A stretch of DNA of 48,419 bases from an uncultured Alphaproteobacteria bacterium (GTDB lineage Bacteria; Pseudomonadota; Alphaproteobacteria; HIMB59; GCA-002718135), in NCBI GenBank assembly GCA_902595805.1, contig CACJRM010000007.1, positions 1-48,419 on the forward strand, written 5' to 3'. This document shows, piece by piece, positions 34,262 to 43,300 of this stretch; positions within the stretch are counted from its first letter, which is position 1; every line of letters begins with the position of its first letter. The notes beneath the pieces were generated by a model. The model had not been told where the DNA came from and searched no databases. It saw nothing but the letters and a program-made list of their open reading frames with translations. Made by a program: the position numbers and the translations under genes.

Positions 34262-35767
34262 TTAATTAAAATTTCTTTCATCACCTTTAAATGGAACAAC
34301 ATCACAAGTTTCTTGGTACCATGAAAGCATTTTTTCTTTTAAGTGTTTGAGCTCTGATGCATATTGTGGATCGTCAATAACATTATTAATTTCTCCAGGA
34401 TCTTCAATTAAATTATATAGTTCATCTTTTTCGTAAGCTCTTTTTATATATTTAAATTTTTTATTTCTGCACATTGTTGCTTTGGTGTGCATTAAAATTT
34501 CATCCTCTTTACCTTGTAAGTTTATTCTTGGAAAATATAAGCCATGGGGTAAATTTAAACTTTGACTTTCACTTGCTTGTCTCTCTAATCTAAGTCTGCC
34601 ACCTTCAGTAAATACTTCTTCTCTATGATTATCAGTTTTCTGTTCAATAAAATTTTTTATACTTTTGCCAAAATGCCAATATGAAGGATCGATATTACTG
34701 TAATCATATATGGTTCCAGCGATATCAATTAACTCAATCATTGTATCACTTACACCATTTAATGTTTTTTTACTTTTTGGCGGCTTAATAATAAGAGGAA
34801 CATTCGTAAGACAATCTTGAAAAGTATTTTGTGTTTTTTCAACTAAATTATAATCACCTGTAAAGTCACCATGATCAGATAAAAAAATTATTAAAGTATC
34901 ATCATATAAATTATTATCTTTAAGTTGATTGACTAGAAGTCCAAATTGATAATCTACCCTTGCACACATACCAAGATATACCGCTCGTAATTCATTCCAG
35001 CGTTCATCATTCCAATCTTGCATTCTTTGTCCATCCATTATTCCTTTTAAAAGACTTGGCTTATCCTCCCATGTTTTGTATTGATATCTATTAGGAATTA
35101 CACTCCGATCAATTGAAGAGAACCATGGATCCTCAACACAGTAAGGGGGATGTGGATAGCCAAGTGGTAGAAATAAACAGAATGGTTTTTCTTTTTTATA
35201 ATCTTTTATAAAATCTAATGCTCCATAAACCATGGACCAATCATCATCGAAATAAATATCTTTATCTTTTTTATCTAATTTTCCTTTAAAGAAACTATAA
35301 TAATTATCTCCATCTTCAGGTCCTCGCCATAATAGATCTCCACCATGTGTACCTGGTTGTTGAGAGTAACCCCATTTTTGATAATCACTATCCGTTGGTT
35401 CAAAGTAAATATCACAATGATTACGATATCCTTTTTGACCTGCTATCAAATCATTTTTTCCACCCCACCAAATAAAGTAATCTTTATCTTTTAGTTCTGA
35501 TAAAATACTAGAGTCACCTTGATCTGTATGTAACATATAATGCATTGTTCTATGACCATGAACATGTGGATACCAACCAGTCATAAATGAACACCGACTT
35601 GGAGTACAAACAGTAGCTTGGCAAAAAGCATTCTTAAAAGCTACTGCATCATCTTTAATTATACTATCTAAATTAGGGGTTTGTGCGCCTGAGTAACCAA
35701 GATATCCGAGCATATCACCCCTCCATTGATCCGGATTAAATATTAATATGTTTGGTTTATTCTTCAT
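34262..35767 (-). CDS. Type I sulfatase, cytoplasmic (C-T-P-S-R), reverse strand
   Basis: The fifth sulfatase is 501 residues long, with formylglycine site Cys54 in VCTPSRCS. It starts MKNKPNILIFNPDQWRGDMLG without a signal peptide, and LSDHGDFTGDYN forms the second metal site. It is transcribed against the other four and is divergent from the MocA-family gene (127-bp spacer), so it is controlled separately. The EDPGEINN ending is typical of the family. It may desulfate a different sugar from the forward set. Confidence 0.92.
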   Translation of the reverse strand: MKNKPNILIFNPDQWRGDMLGYLGYSGAQTPNLDSIIKDDAVAFKNAFCQATVCTPSRCSFMTGWYPHVHGHRTMHYMLHTDQGDSSILSELKDKDYFIWWGGKNDLIAGQKGYRNHCDIYFEPTDSDYQKWGYSQQPGTHGGDLLWRGPEDGDNYYSFFKGKLDKKDKDIYFDDDWSMVYGALDFIKDYKKEKPFCLFLPLGYPHPPYCVEDPWFSSIDRSVIPNRYQYKTWEDKPSLLKGIMDGQRMQDWNDERWNELRAVYLGMCARVDYQFGLLVNQLKDNNLYDDTLIIFLSDHGDFTGDYNLVEKTQNTFQDCLTNVPLIIKPPKSKKTLNGVSDTMIELIDIAGTIYDYSNIDPSYWHFGKSIKNFIEQKTDNHREEVFTEGGRLRLERQASESQSLNLPHGLYFPRINLQGKEDEILMHTKATMCRNKKFKYIKRAYEKDELYNLIEDPGEINNVIDDPQYASELKHLKEKMLSWYQETCDVVPFKGDERNFN

Positions 35768-35894
35768 AAAAATTTTGTCTTATCATACAGAATAAATACT
35801 TCGATTTAAGCTAAAAATTTGCCTTTTTTATTTTAAGATATATTGTTGTAAATTTAAACAGTAGTGCATTTGAAGAATAATTTGAAGGTAATCT

Positions 35895-37040
35895 ATGAAA
35901 GTTGGAATTATTGGTTGTGGAAATATTGCTGATATTTATTTTTGTAATTCACAGAAGTACTTTAATAATTTTCAAATTGTTGCATGTGCCGATATTAAAA
36001 ATGAAGCTGCAAAAAACTACGCAGAAAAATATGGAGTGGAACAATTATCTGTAGATCAGTTATTATCTAATAAAGAAATTGAATTAATTATAAACTTAAC
36101 AATACCTAATGTTCATTTTGAAGTTTCAAAATCAATTCTTGAAGCTGGAAAACATTCTTATTCAGAAAAACCACTCTCAATAAAGTTTGAACATGGTGAA
36201 GAGTTAGTTAAATTAGGAAATTCAAAAGGTTTACATGTTGGCTGTGCTCCAGATACATTTCTTGGCGCTGGTATACAGGAAGCAAAAAAAATTATTAATC
36301 AAAATGAAATAGGTAAAATAAATCTTGGTAGTATTTCAATGGGTGTAGCTGGACATGAAATTTGGCATCCAAATCCAGATTTTTATTACAAATATGGTGG
36401 TGGTCCAATTCTTGATATGGGTCCATACTATTTTACAGCACTAGTAAATTTACTCGGTCCAGCAAAAAATGTTTTTACACAATCAAGAACAGTTTATCAA
36501 AAAAGAGTTATTGGTAGTGGCGATAGACAAGGGCAAGAAATAGAAGTTGAAATCCCAACAACATTAGTTTCACAAATAGAATTTCAGAATGGTGCATTAA
36601 TTGATTCATTTTTTTCTTTTGATATTTGGAAACATAGTAAAAATCATATTGAGCTATATGGTGATAAAGGGTCAATAAATATTCCTGATCCAAATATGTT
36701 TGGAGGTGATATTCTAGTTTGTAAATCAAAAAATGGAAATTGGGAAAATATAGATACCAAGCATAACAATTTAGGGAAAATAAATATTAAAAATAAATCT
36801 GAAAAAGCGAATGAGTCAGCAGGTATTGCTAACTATAGAGGTATTGGTGTGAGTGAAACAGTTGATGCAATAAAAAATAATCGTTTAAATAGATGTAGTG
36901 GAGAATTAAGTCTTCACGTTTTAGATATACTAGATAGTATTATTAAATCATCAAAAGAAAAGAAAAAAATAGAACTTAGAAGTTCTATTAAAAATTTAAA
37001 TTATTTCTCTGAAGATGAGATTAGTAATTTATTAAAGTGA
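35895..37040 (+). CDS. Gfo/Idh/MocA-family oxidoreductase, paralogue of 18354
   Basis: This 381-residue dehydrogenase has a Rossmann motif GCGNIA (7-12), Asp32 for NAD, and an SEKPLS segment carrying the catalytic Lys. Its active-site stretch LDMGPYYF has Tyr where inositol dehydrogenases have His, exactly as in the gene at 18354. The two proteins align over their full length, including shared blocks APDTFLG, GGGP, DPNMFGG and ELSLHVLD/ELALHVLD. It leads a three-gene forward set with a ThuA-like protein and xylose isomerase. ThuA and MocA-type proteins together are known from 3-keto-sugar metabolism, which is a reasonable inferred setting. Confidence 0.9.
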   Translation: MKVGIIGCGNIADIYFCNSQKYFNNFQIVACADIKNEAAKNYAEKYGVEQLSVDQLLSNKEIELIINLTIPNVHFEVSKSILEAGKHSYSEKPLSIKFEHGEELVKLGNSKGLHVGCAPDTFLGAGIQEAKKIINQNEIGKINLGSISMGVAGHEIWHPNPDFYYKYGGGPILDMGPYYFTALVNLLGPAKNVFTQSRTVYQKRVIGSGDRQGQEIEVEIPTTLVSQIEFQNGALIDSFFSFDIWKHSKNHIELYGDKGSINIPDPNMFGGDILVCKSKNGNWENIDTKHNNLGKINIKNKSEKANESAGIANYRGIGVSETVDAIKNNRLNRCSGELSLHVLDILDSIIKSSKEKKKIELRSSIKNLNYFSEDEISNLLK

Positions 37041-37050
37041 AAGGAATAAA

Positions 37051-37764
37051 ATGAAAAAAGCTTTAATAGTTTATGGAGGTTGGCCTGGACATGAGCCAGA
37101 AAAATGTACTGAAATAATTAAAGGCATGTTGGAGCCTGAAGGATATGAGGTAAGAGCAGAATATCAAACTTCTGCATTTGCAGAAGACTATGTTCACGAA
37201 ATGGATCTGCTTATTCCAATAGTGACTATGGCCTTTCATTTTGATCCAAGAGGAGAAATAAAAAAAACTGCTGTTAATAATGTTATTAAAGCTGTTCACA
37301 ACGGATGTGGTCTTGCTGGTCATCACGGTGGAATGTGTGATGCATTTAGACAATCAATTGATTGGCAGTTCTTAACGGGAGGTCAATGGGTAAGTCACCC
37401 AAATGGTATTCATGATTATAAAGTAAATATAACAAAAAAAGATGATCCAATCATGGAAGGTATTGAAGATTTTGATTATCATTCAGAGCAATATTATATG
37501 CATGTTGATCCATTAAATGAAGTTTTGGCAACCACAACTTTTAAAGGTAATGAAGTTTGGAAGCTTGAACAAGAACCTGGTTCATCAAGTGGTGACGCTT
37601 ATACAACAGAATGGTTAAAGGGTGTACAAATGCCAGTTGCTTGGAAAAGACGAATTGGGAAAGGTAAAATTTTTTATATTTCTCTTGGTCATTTTGCACA
37701 TGAATTAAACCATCCACAAATGAATAAAATTTATAAACGTGGTTTACTTTGGGCATCAAGATAG
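37051..37764 (+). CDS. ThuA-like (trehalose utilization) domain protein
   Basis: This 237-residue protein has a class I glutamine-amidotransferase-like (ThuA) fold. It opens ALIVYGGWPGHEPEKC and contains the family segments GLAGHHGGMCDAFR and GGQWVSHP, and the late GKGKIFYISLGHFAHE. The standard nucleophile Cys is not obvious at the expected elbow, as is usual in ThuA proteins. ThuA is implicated in disaccharide use and 3-keto-glycoside handling, though its exact reaction is poorly defined. It follows the MocA-family gene by 10 bases with a GAAAGGA ribosome-binding site, and precedes xylA by 23. Confidence 0.87.
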   Translation: MKKALIVYGGWPGHEPEKCTEIIKGMLEPEGYEVRAEYQTSAFAEDYVHEMDLLIPIVTMAFHFDPRGEIKKTAVNNVIKAVHNGCGLAGHHGGMCDAFRQSIDWQFLTGGQWVSHPNGIHDYKVNITKKDDPIMEGIEDFDYHSEQYYMHVDPLNEVLATTTFKGNEVWKLEQEPGSSSGDAYTTEWLKGVQMPVAWKRRIGKGKIFYISLGHFAHELNHPQMNKIYKRGLLWASR

Positions 37765-37787
37765 AGTAATATAATATAGGAAATCAT

Positions 37788-39101
37788 ATGACAGAATACT
37801 TTAGTAAAATACCAGAGATTAAATTTGAAGGAGAAGAAAGCACAAATCCATTTGCTTTTAAGTTTTACGATGAAAACAAAAAAGTTTTAGGCAAGTCTAT
37901 GAAAGAGCATTTAAGGTTTGCTACTTGCTATTGGCATACATTTACTTGGCCAGGTCTAGATCCGTTCGGAGGTCAAACATTTGATAGACCTTGGATGCAA
38001 GCAGGTGATGAAATGAAAATGGCTGAAATGAAACTTGATGCTGCATTTGATTTTTTCACTAAAATAAAAACACCATTTTTCTGCTTTCACGATAGAGATA
38101 TTTCTCCTGAAGGTTCAAATTATGCTGAGACACAAAAAAATTTCTTTCATATTATAGATTTAATGGAACAAAAAATTAATGACTCAGGAATGAAATTACT
38201 GTGGGGAACAGCAAATGCTTTTTCTCATAAAAGATATATGAGTGGTGCTTCGACCAATCCAGACCCAGAAGTTTTTGCATATAAAGCTGCACAAGTAAAA
38301 GATTGTATGGATGCAACGATGAGATTAGGTGGTCAAAACTATGTTCTTTGGGGTGGAAGAGAAGGATACGAAACCATTCTTAATACTGACATGACTAAGG
38401 AAACAGCTAATCTTCAGAGATTTCTCGAATTAGTCGTTAATTATAAACATAAAATAGGATTTAAAGGACAAATTTTATTGGAACCAAAACCTCATGAACC
38501 AACCAAACATCAATATGACTTTGATTCTGCAACTTGTTTAGCTTTTTTACGAAAGGCAGGTTTAGAAAATGAGATTAAACTAAATGTTGAAGTTAATCAT
38601 GCAACTTTATCTGGTCATAATTTTGAACATGAAATTGCTTACGCAACTTCAAACAGCGCCTTAGGAAGCATTGATATCAATAGAGGTGATACTTTGATAG
38701 GTTGGGATACTGATCAATTCCCAAATAATCCTGCTGACCTCATTATGTCATTTTATTTTATTTTTAAGAATGGCGGCTTAGGCCAAGGAGGCATGAACTT
38801 TGATGCAAAAATAAGAAGACAATCTATTGACGCTGAAGATTTATTCCATGCTCATATTGGAGGCATGGATGTTTGTGCAAAAACACTTATTGCTGTTGAA
38901 AAATTAATGAATGATAATGTTATTCCTAAGTTTATTGAAGATAGATATACAGATTGGAATAAAGAATTGGGTCAGCTTATTCATAATAAAGACACTGGAT
39001 TAGAGGATATAAATAAAAAAGTAATCGATGATAATATTGAACCAGAACCTCGTTCAGGAAGACAAGAATATCTGGAAAATATCTTAAATAAATATTTGTA
39101 G
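37788..39101 (+). CDS. xylA: Xylose isomerase
   Basis: This 437-residue class II xylose isomerase interconverts D-xylose and D-xylulose and can act on related aldoses. The catalytic dyad is His101 and Asp104 (CFHDRD). Metal ligands fall in LLEPKPHEPTKHQYDFD, in VEVNHATLSGH and in GSIDINRGD-GWDTDQFP. The length and opening FEGEESTNPFAFKFY are standard. No xylulokinase gene is nearby. It ends the catabolic island; with the upstream dehydrogenase and sulfatases, xylose released from a sulfated or mixed polysaccharide is one plausible source. Confidence 0.96.
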   Translation: MTEYFSKIPEIKFEGEESTNPFAFKFYDENKKVLGKSMKEHLRFATCYWHTFTWPGLDPFGGQTFDRPWMQAGDEMKMAEMKLDAAFDFFTKIKTPFFCFHDRDISPEGSNYAETQKNFFHIIDLMEQKINDSGMKLLWGTANAFSHKRYMSGASTNPDPEVFAYKAAQVKDCMDATMRLGGQNYVLWGGREGYETILNTDMTKETANLQRFLELVVNYKHKIGFKGQILLEPKPHEPTKHQYDFDSATCLAFLRKAGLENEIKLNVEVNHATLSGHNFEHEIAYATSNSALGSIDINRGDTLIGWDTDQFPNNPADLIMSFYFIFKNGGLGQGGMNFDAKIRRQSIDAEDLFHAHIGGMDVCAKTLIAVEKLMNDNVIPKFIEDRYTDWNKELGQLIHNKDTGLEDINKKVIDDNIEPEPRSGRQEYLENILNKYL

Positions 39102-39125
39102 TTACTAGCCATAAGTTTCTATACT
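39096..39125 (+). promoter_or_regulatory. Candidate promoter for the ribF-ileS-lspA operon
   Basis: TTGTAG (39096-39101, overlapping the xylA stop codon) and TATACT (39120-39125) are separated by 18 bases, and the ribF start follows at 39144. Both boxes are close to sigma-70 consensus, and the position fits the switch from catabolic to housekeeping genes. Confidence 0.4.
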
Positions 39126-39143
39126 AATTGATTTATAAATATT

Positions 39144-40073
39144 ATGAAAATTTATAAATTAGATACTGTATCAGATTTTGATAAATTAAACCTTTGTCTC
39201 GCAATAGGTAATTTTGATGGAATACATAAAGGGCACCAAGAAATAATAAATAAAATTAAGGAGATTGCATCAAACAATAATTTATTTTCTTCCATAATGA
39301 GTTTTAATCCTCATCCTCGTGTTTACTTTAATCAAATTAATGAGCCTTTTAATATTTATACTCAAAGCGATAAAATAAATTTTCTTGAACAATTGGGTAT
39401 AGATATATTTATAGATTTTACTTTTGATAACAATCTATCAGTATTATCAGCTGATGATTTTGTAACTAAAATTCTTATTGATAAATTAAATATTAAATAC
39501 TTAGTTATAGGTAGTGATTTTAAGTTTGGAAAAGACAGAAAAGGTAATTTTAAAACATTAGAAAAGTATGTTGAAAAAAATAATTTTAATATTCATTTAA
39601 TTGATCCTATTATGCTTGCAGATAAATCTGATAAATATTCATCTTCAATAATTCGATCACAAATAAAAGATGGTTATATGGAAGATGTTACTGAGTCTTT
39701 AGGTAGGCCCTGGCATATGCAGGGAAAAATAATTGAAGGTGATAAAAGAGCTAGAGAAATCAATTTTCCGACTGCTAATATGATACCAGATCAACACATA
39801 TTACCAAAAAGAGGTGTTTACTGTGTGGAAGTGTTATTAGAAGGCAAAAAATACAAAGGTGTTTCAAATTTTGGTTTAAGACCAACAGTCGATGGGAGCA
39901 AACTCCTTCTAGAGACACATATGTTTAATTTTAGTGAAGAAATATATGGTAAAGAATTGACTGTTGAATTTCTTACATTTATTAGGTCTGAACAAAAATT
40001 TAATAATTTTGAAGAATTAACCAAGCAAATCAACAAAGATATAAATACAGCTAAAGAATATCATCAACTATAA
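39144..40073 (+). CDS. ribF: Bifunctional riboflavin kinase/FAD synthetase
   Basis: This 309-residue enzyme makes FMN and FAD from riboflavin. The N-terminal nucleotidyltransferase domain shows GNFDGIHKGHQ (22-32, the H-x-G-H-type motif) and SSIIRSQIKDG near the domain end. The C-terminal flavokinase domain has INFPTAN and RGVYCVEV. The length is normal. It overlaps ileS by one base (TAATG), an arrangement common in bacteria. FAD/FMN supply would serve the FMN-dependent lactate dehydrogenase upstream, though the gene is housekeeping. Confidence 0.96.
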   Translation: MKIYKLDTVSDFDKLNLCLAIGNFDGIHKGHQEIINKIKEIASNNNLFSSIMSFNPHPRVYFNQINEPFNIYTQSDKINFLEQLGIDIFIDFTFDNNLSVLSADDFVTKILIDKLNIKYLVIGSDFKFGKDRKGNFKTLEKYVEKNNFNIHLIDPIMLADKSDKYSSSIIRSQIKDGYMEDVTESLGRPWHMQGKIIEGDKRAREINFPTANMIPDQHILPKRGVYCVEVLLEGKKYKGVSNFGLRPTVDGSKLLLETHMFNFSEEIYGKELTVEFLTFIRSEQKFNNFEELTKQINKDINTAKEYHQL

Positions 40074-42847
40074 TGGAATATAAAGATACAATTTTTCTTC
40101 CCAAAACATCTTTTGAAATGAGAGCTAATCTTCCCTCAAAAGAACCTGCAATAATAGAGGAGTGGGATAAAGAAAATATTTTTAAAAAGCTAAGAGATAA
40201 ATCTAAAGGTAGAGAAAAATTTGTTTTGCATGATGGTCCGCCATACGCAAATGGACATATTCATATGGGAACTGCTCTTAATAAAATTTTAAAAGACGTT
40301 ATTGTAAGAACACAACAAATGGCTGGTAAAGACTCTATCTATGTTCCTGGATGGGATTGTCACGGTTTACCAATTGAATGGAAAATAGAAGAAGAATATA
40401 GAAAAAAAGGAAAGAACAAGGATGATGTTCCAACTGTTCAGTTTAGAAATGAGTGTAGAGAGTTTGCAGAAAAATGGATCGAGATACAAAAAAAAGAGTT
40501 TAGGCGACTTGGTGTTGAAGGAGATTGGGAAAATCCTTACCTCACAATGTCAAATCAAGCAGAAGCACAAATTGTTCGAGAGCTTGGAAAATTTCTACTT
40601 GATGAAAGCTTGTATAAAGGAGCAAAACCAGTTCTCTGGTCCGTTGTAGAAAAGACAGCTTTAGCTGATGCTGAAGTTGAATATGAAGATCATACGTCCA
40701 ACACTATATATGTTAAATTTTTAATTAAAAATTCTACTGATAAAGATTTAATTGATTCTAATATAGTTATTTGGACAACAACTCCTTGGACTATTCCAGG
40801 TAACAGAGCTCTAGCATATGGTAAAGAATTAGATTATTCACTTATTGTCGTTGAAGAATTAGAAGAAGATAGTCTAGCCAAAATAAATGATAAATTAATA
40901 TTTGCTTCAGAACTTTTAGAAAATGTAACTAAAGAAATTGGAATTAAAAAATTTAGTATAAAAAAGAAATTTAAAGGAGATAATTTATCTTCTTGTGAAT
41001 GTGAACATCCGTTTAAACAATTGGGATACGATTTTATTGTAAAACCATTTCATGGAGATTTTGTAAACTTAGAACAGGGAACAGGAGTTGTGCATATAGC
41101 TCCTGGACACGGAGATGACGATTATGTTTTAGGTATAGAAAATAATGTTGATATTATCCAGACAGTTCAAGATGATGGAAAATATAATCAACATGCCGTT
41201 GGTTTTGAAGGCGAGCATATTTATAAAGTAGATCACAAAATTGCAGATAAATTAGAAGAATTTTCAAAATTATTATTTAAAGGGACGCTTCGTCATAGCT
41301 ACCCACATTCATGGAGGTCTAAAGCCCCTCTTATTTATAGAAATACTCCACAATGGTTCATTTCCATGGAAAAAAATAATTTAAGAGACATTGCTCTTAA
41401 ATCAATTGATGAAACTATTTTCTATCCTCCTCAAGGCCAAACAAGGCTTAGATCAATGATTGAAACTAGACCAGATTGGTGTGTCTCCAGACAAAGAGTG
41501 TGGGGTGTACCTTTACCATTATTTGTAAACAAAAAAACGGGTCAACCTTTAAGAGATGAAAATATTATCAATAGAATAGCTGACATATATGAGAAAGAAG
41601 GAAGCAATACATGGTTTACTGAAGATCCACAAAGATTTTTAGGGGATGAATACTCACTTGATGATTATGAACAGGTAAAAGATGTCGTTGAAGTATGGTT
41701 CGATAGCGGTTCCACACATGCCTTTTGTCTAGAACAAAGAGAAGATTTGAAATGGCCTGCATCAATGTATTTAGAAGGAAGCGACCAACATAGAGGTTGG
41801 TTTCATTCATCTCTTTTAGAGTCTTCGGGAACTAGAGGAAAAGCACCATATGAAAGTGTTTTAACCCACGGCTTTGTTGTTGACGGAAGAGGTCGTAAAA
41901 TGTCTAAATCTCTAGGTAACGTTATTTCTCCAGATGATATTTTAAAAAAATATGGAGTAGATATTTTAAGATTGTGGGTAGTCGCATCTGATTATTATGA
42001 TGATCTGAAGCTTGATAATGCTATCCTCCAATCACAAGCTGAGTCTTATAGAAGAATAAGAAATACCTTTCGTTTTTTAATTGGCAATTTAAATGAATTT
42101 ACTAAAGAGGAAGTTATTGATGAGAGTGAGTTTCCAGAGTTAGAAAAATATCTTCTTCATCGATTGTGGGAAGTTGATCAAGTTGTTCAAAAATGCGTAT
42201 CAACATTTAACTTTCACTTGATGTTTACAACACTATTAAACTTTTGCTCAAGTGATCTTTCAGCTTTTTATTTTGATATTAGAAAGGACACTATATACTG
42301 TGATAGTAAACAGTCGGTTAAAAGAAGATCTACTAGAACTCTTTTAAATATTATCTTTAACCATTTAGTAAGGTGGTTTGCTCCTTCTATTTCTTTTACT
42401 TCTGAAGAAGCTTGGAAAGCTATGGGAAATACTGAAAGTATACATCTTCAAGATTTTTTAAATTGTAAAAATGAATACCAAAATGATCAATTAAATGAAA
42501 AGTGGAATTTGATTAAGAATATAAGAAAAGTTTCTACGGGTGCTATTGAAAAAATAAGAGAAGAAAAAATTATACGTTCAAGTTTAGAAGCTCATTTGGA
42601 TATATTTGTATCAAAAGAAAATTTTTATAAAGTTAATGAAGTAATGTTTGATGAAATTGCTATTACTTCATCATATAAACTGCATGTACTTGATGAAAAT
42701 AGCCAGGGCTTTTCAATAGACGATATTGAAAATGTAAAGGTACAAGCATCTAAGGTGAGTGGCCAAAAATGTCAAAGATGCTGGAAATATGAAAAAGAAT
42801 TAGTTAAAAATGAAATTTGCAATCGTTGTAATGATGCAATAAGTTAA
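40073..42847 (+). CDS. ileS: Isoleucyl-tRNA synthetase
   Basis: This 924-residue class I synthetase charges tRNA-Ile. The HIGH-type motif is GHIHMG (61-66), KMSKS is intact in GRKMSKSLGN, and the large editing insert lies between them (with TTPWTIPGNRALAYG). The C-terminal zinc finger CQRCWKY-to-CNRC is present, marking the standard bacterial type. It lies between ribF and lspA, the usual order in many proteobacteria. The start shares one base with the ribF stop, and the lspA GTG follows its TAA without a gap. Confidence 0.97.
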   Translation: MEYKDTIFLPKTSFEMRANLPSKEPAIIEEWDKENIFKKLRDKSKGREKFVLHDGPPYANGHIHMGTALNKILKDVIVRTQQMAGKDSIYVPGWDCHGLPIEWKIEEEYRKKGKNKDDVPTVQFRNECREFAEKWIEIQKKEFRRLGVEGDWENPYLTMSNQAEAQIVRELGKFLLDESLYKGAKPVLWSVVEKTALADAEVEYEDHTSNTIYVKFLIKNSTDKDLIDSNIVIWTTTPWTIPGNRALAYGKELDYSLIVVEELEEDSLAKINDKLIFASELLENVTKEIGIKKFSIKKKFKGDNLSSCECEHPFKQLGYDFIVKPFHGDFVNLEQGTGVVHIAPGHGDDDYVLGIENNVDIIQTVQDDGKYNQHAVGFEGEHIYKVDHKIADKLEEFSKLLFKGTLRHSYPHSWRSKAPLIYRNTPQWFISMEKNNLRDIALKSIDETIFYPPQGQTRLRSMIETRPDWCVSRQRVWGVPLPLFVNKKTGQPLRDENIINRIADIYEKEGSNTWFTEDPQRFLGDEYSLDDYEQVKDVVEVWFDSGSTHAFCLEQREDLKWPASMYLEGSDQHRGWFHSSLLESSGTRGKAPYESVLTHGFVVDGRGRKMSKSLGNVISPDDILKKYGVDILRLWVVASDYYDDLKLDNAILQSQAESYRRIRNTFRFLIGNLNEFTKEEVIDESEFPELEKYLLHRLWEVDQVVQKCVSTFNFHLMFTTLLNFCSSDLSAFYFDIRKDTIYCDSKQSVKRRSTRTLLNIIFNHLVRWFAPSISFTSEEAWKAMGNTESIHLQDFLNCKNEYQNDQLNEKWNLIKNIRKVSTGAIEKIREEKIIRSSLEAHLDIFVSKENFYKVNEVMFDEIAITSSYKLHVLDENSQGFSIDDIENVKVQASKVSGQKCQRCWKYEKELVKNEICNRCNDAIS

Positions 42848-43300
42848 GTGATAAAGATAGCTATACTAGTATCATTAATTTTTTTTGATCTTCTAACTAA
42901 ATATTTAATACAAGATAATTTGTTTTTAAATCAATCAATAAAAATCAATGAATATTTTGATTTAGTTTATGTTCAGAACTTTGGTGTTTCTTTTGGTTTA
43001 TTCTCTGGTTATGTTTCTCATTGGATATTAATACTTATAGCCTTAATAGTTGTTATATTAATTTTTTATTTATTTATTATATCAGATAAACAACTAGAAA
43101 AACTGGCTTATTTCTTTGTTATAATTGGGGCTTTATCAAATATCATTGATAGATTAATAAATAGTTATGTTGTTGATTTTATCTTACTACATTATAAAAA
43201 TTTTTATTGGCCAGCATTTAATCTAGCAGATATCTATATTACAATTGGAATTATCATGTTAATAATGAGTTTTTTTATAAAATCAAAAACAGTAAAATGA
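42848..43300 (+). CDS. lspA: Prolipoprotein signal peptidase
   Basis: This 150-residue four-helix membrane protease cleaves lipoprotein signal peptides after lipidation. The aspartic dyad is present: Asp101 in SNIIDR and Asp128 in FNLADIY, with Asn98 and Asn125 nearby. The start is GTG immediately after the ileS stop, the only GTG start I assign in the window. It overlaps the following lipoprotein gene by ATGA, so the peptidase and one of its substrates are coupled. Confidence 0.94.
   Translation: MIKIAILVSLIFFDLLTKYLIQDNLFLNQSIKINEYFDLVYVQNFGVSFGLFSGYVSHWILILIALIVVILIFYLFIISDKQLEKLAYFFVIIGALSNIIDRLINSYVVDFILLHYKNFYWPAFNLADIYITIGIIMLIMSFFIKSKTVK

Noticed and set aside
28230-35767. Sulfatases as a recent tandem amplification
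   Set aside because: The five proteins differ widely in sequence and length, with different C-x-P-x-R contexts; they are not recent copies.
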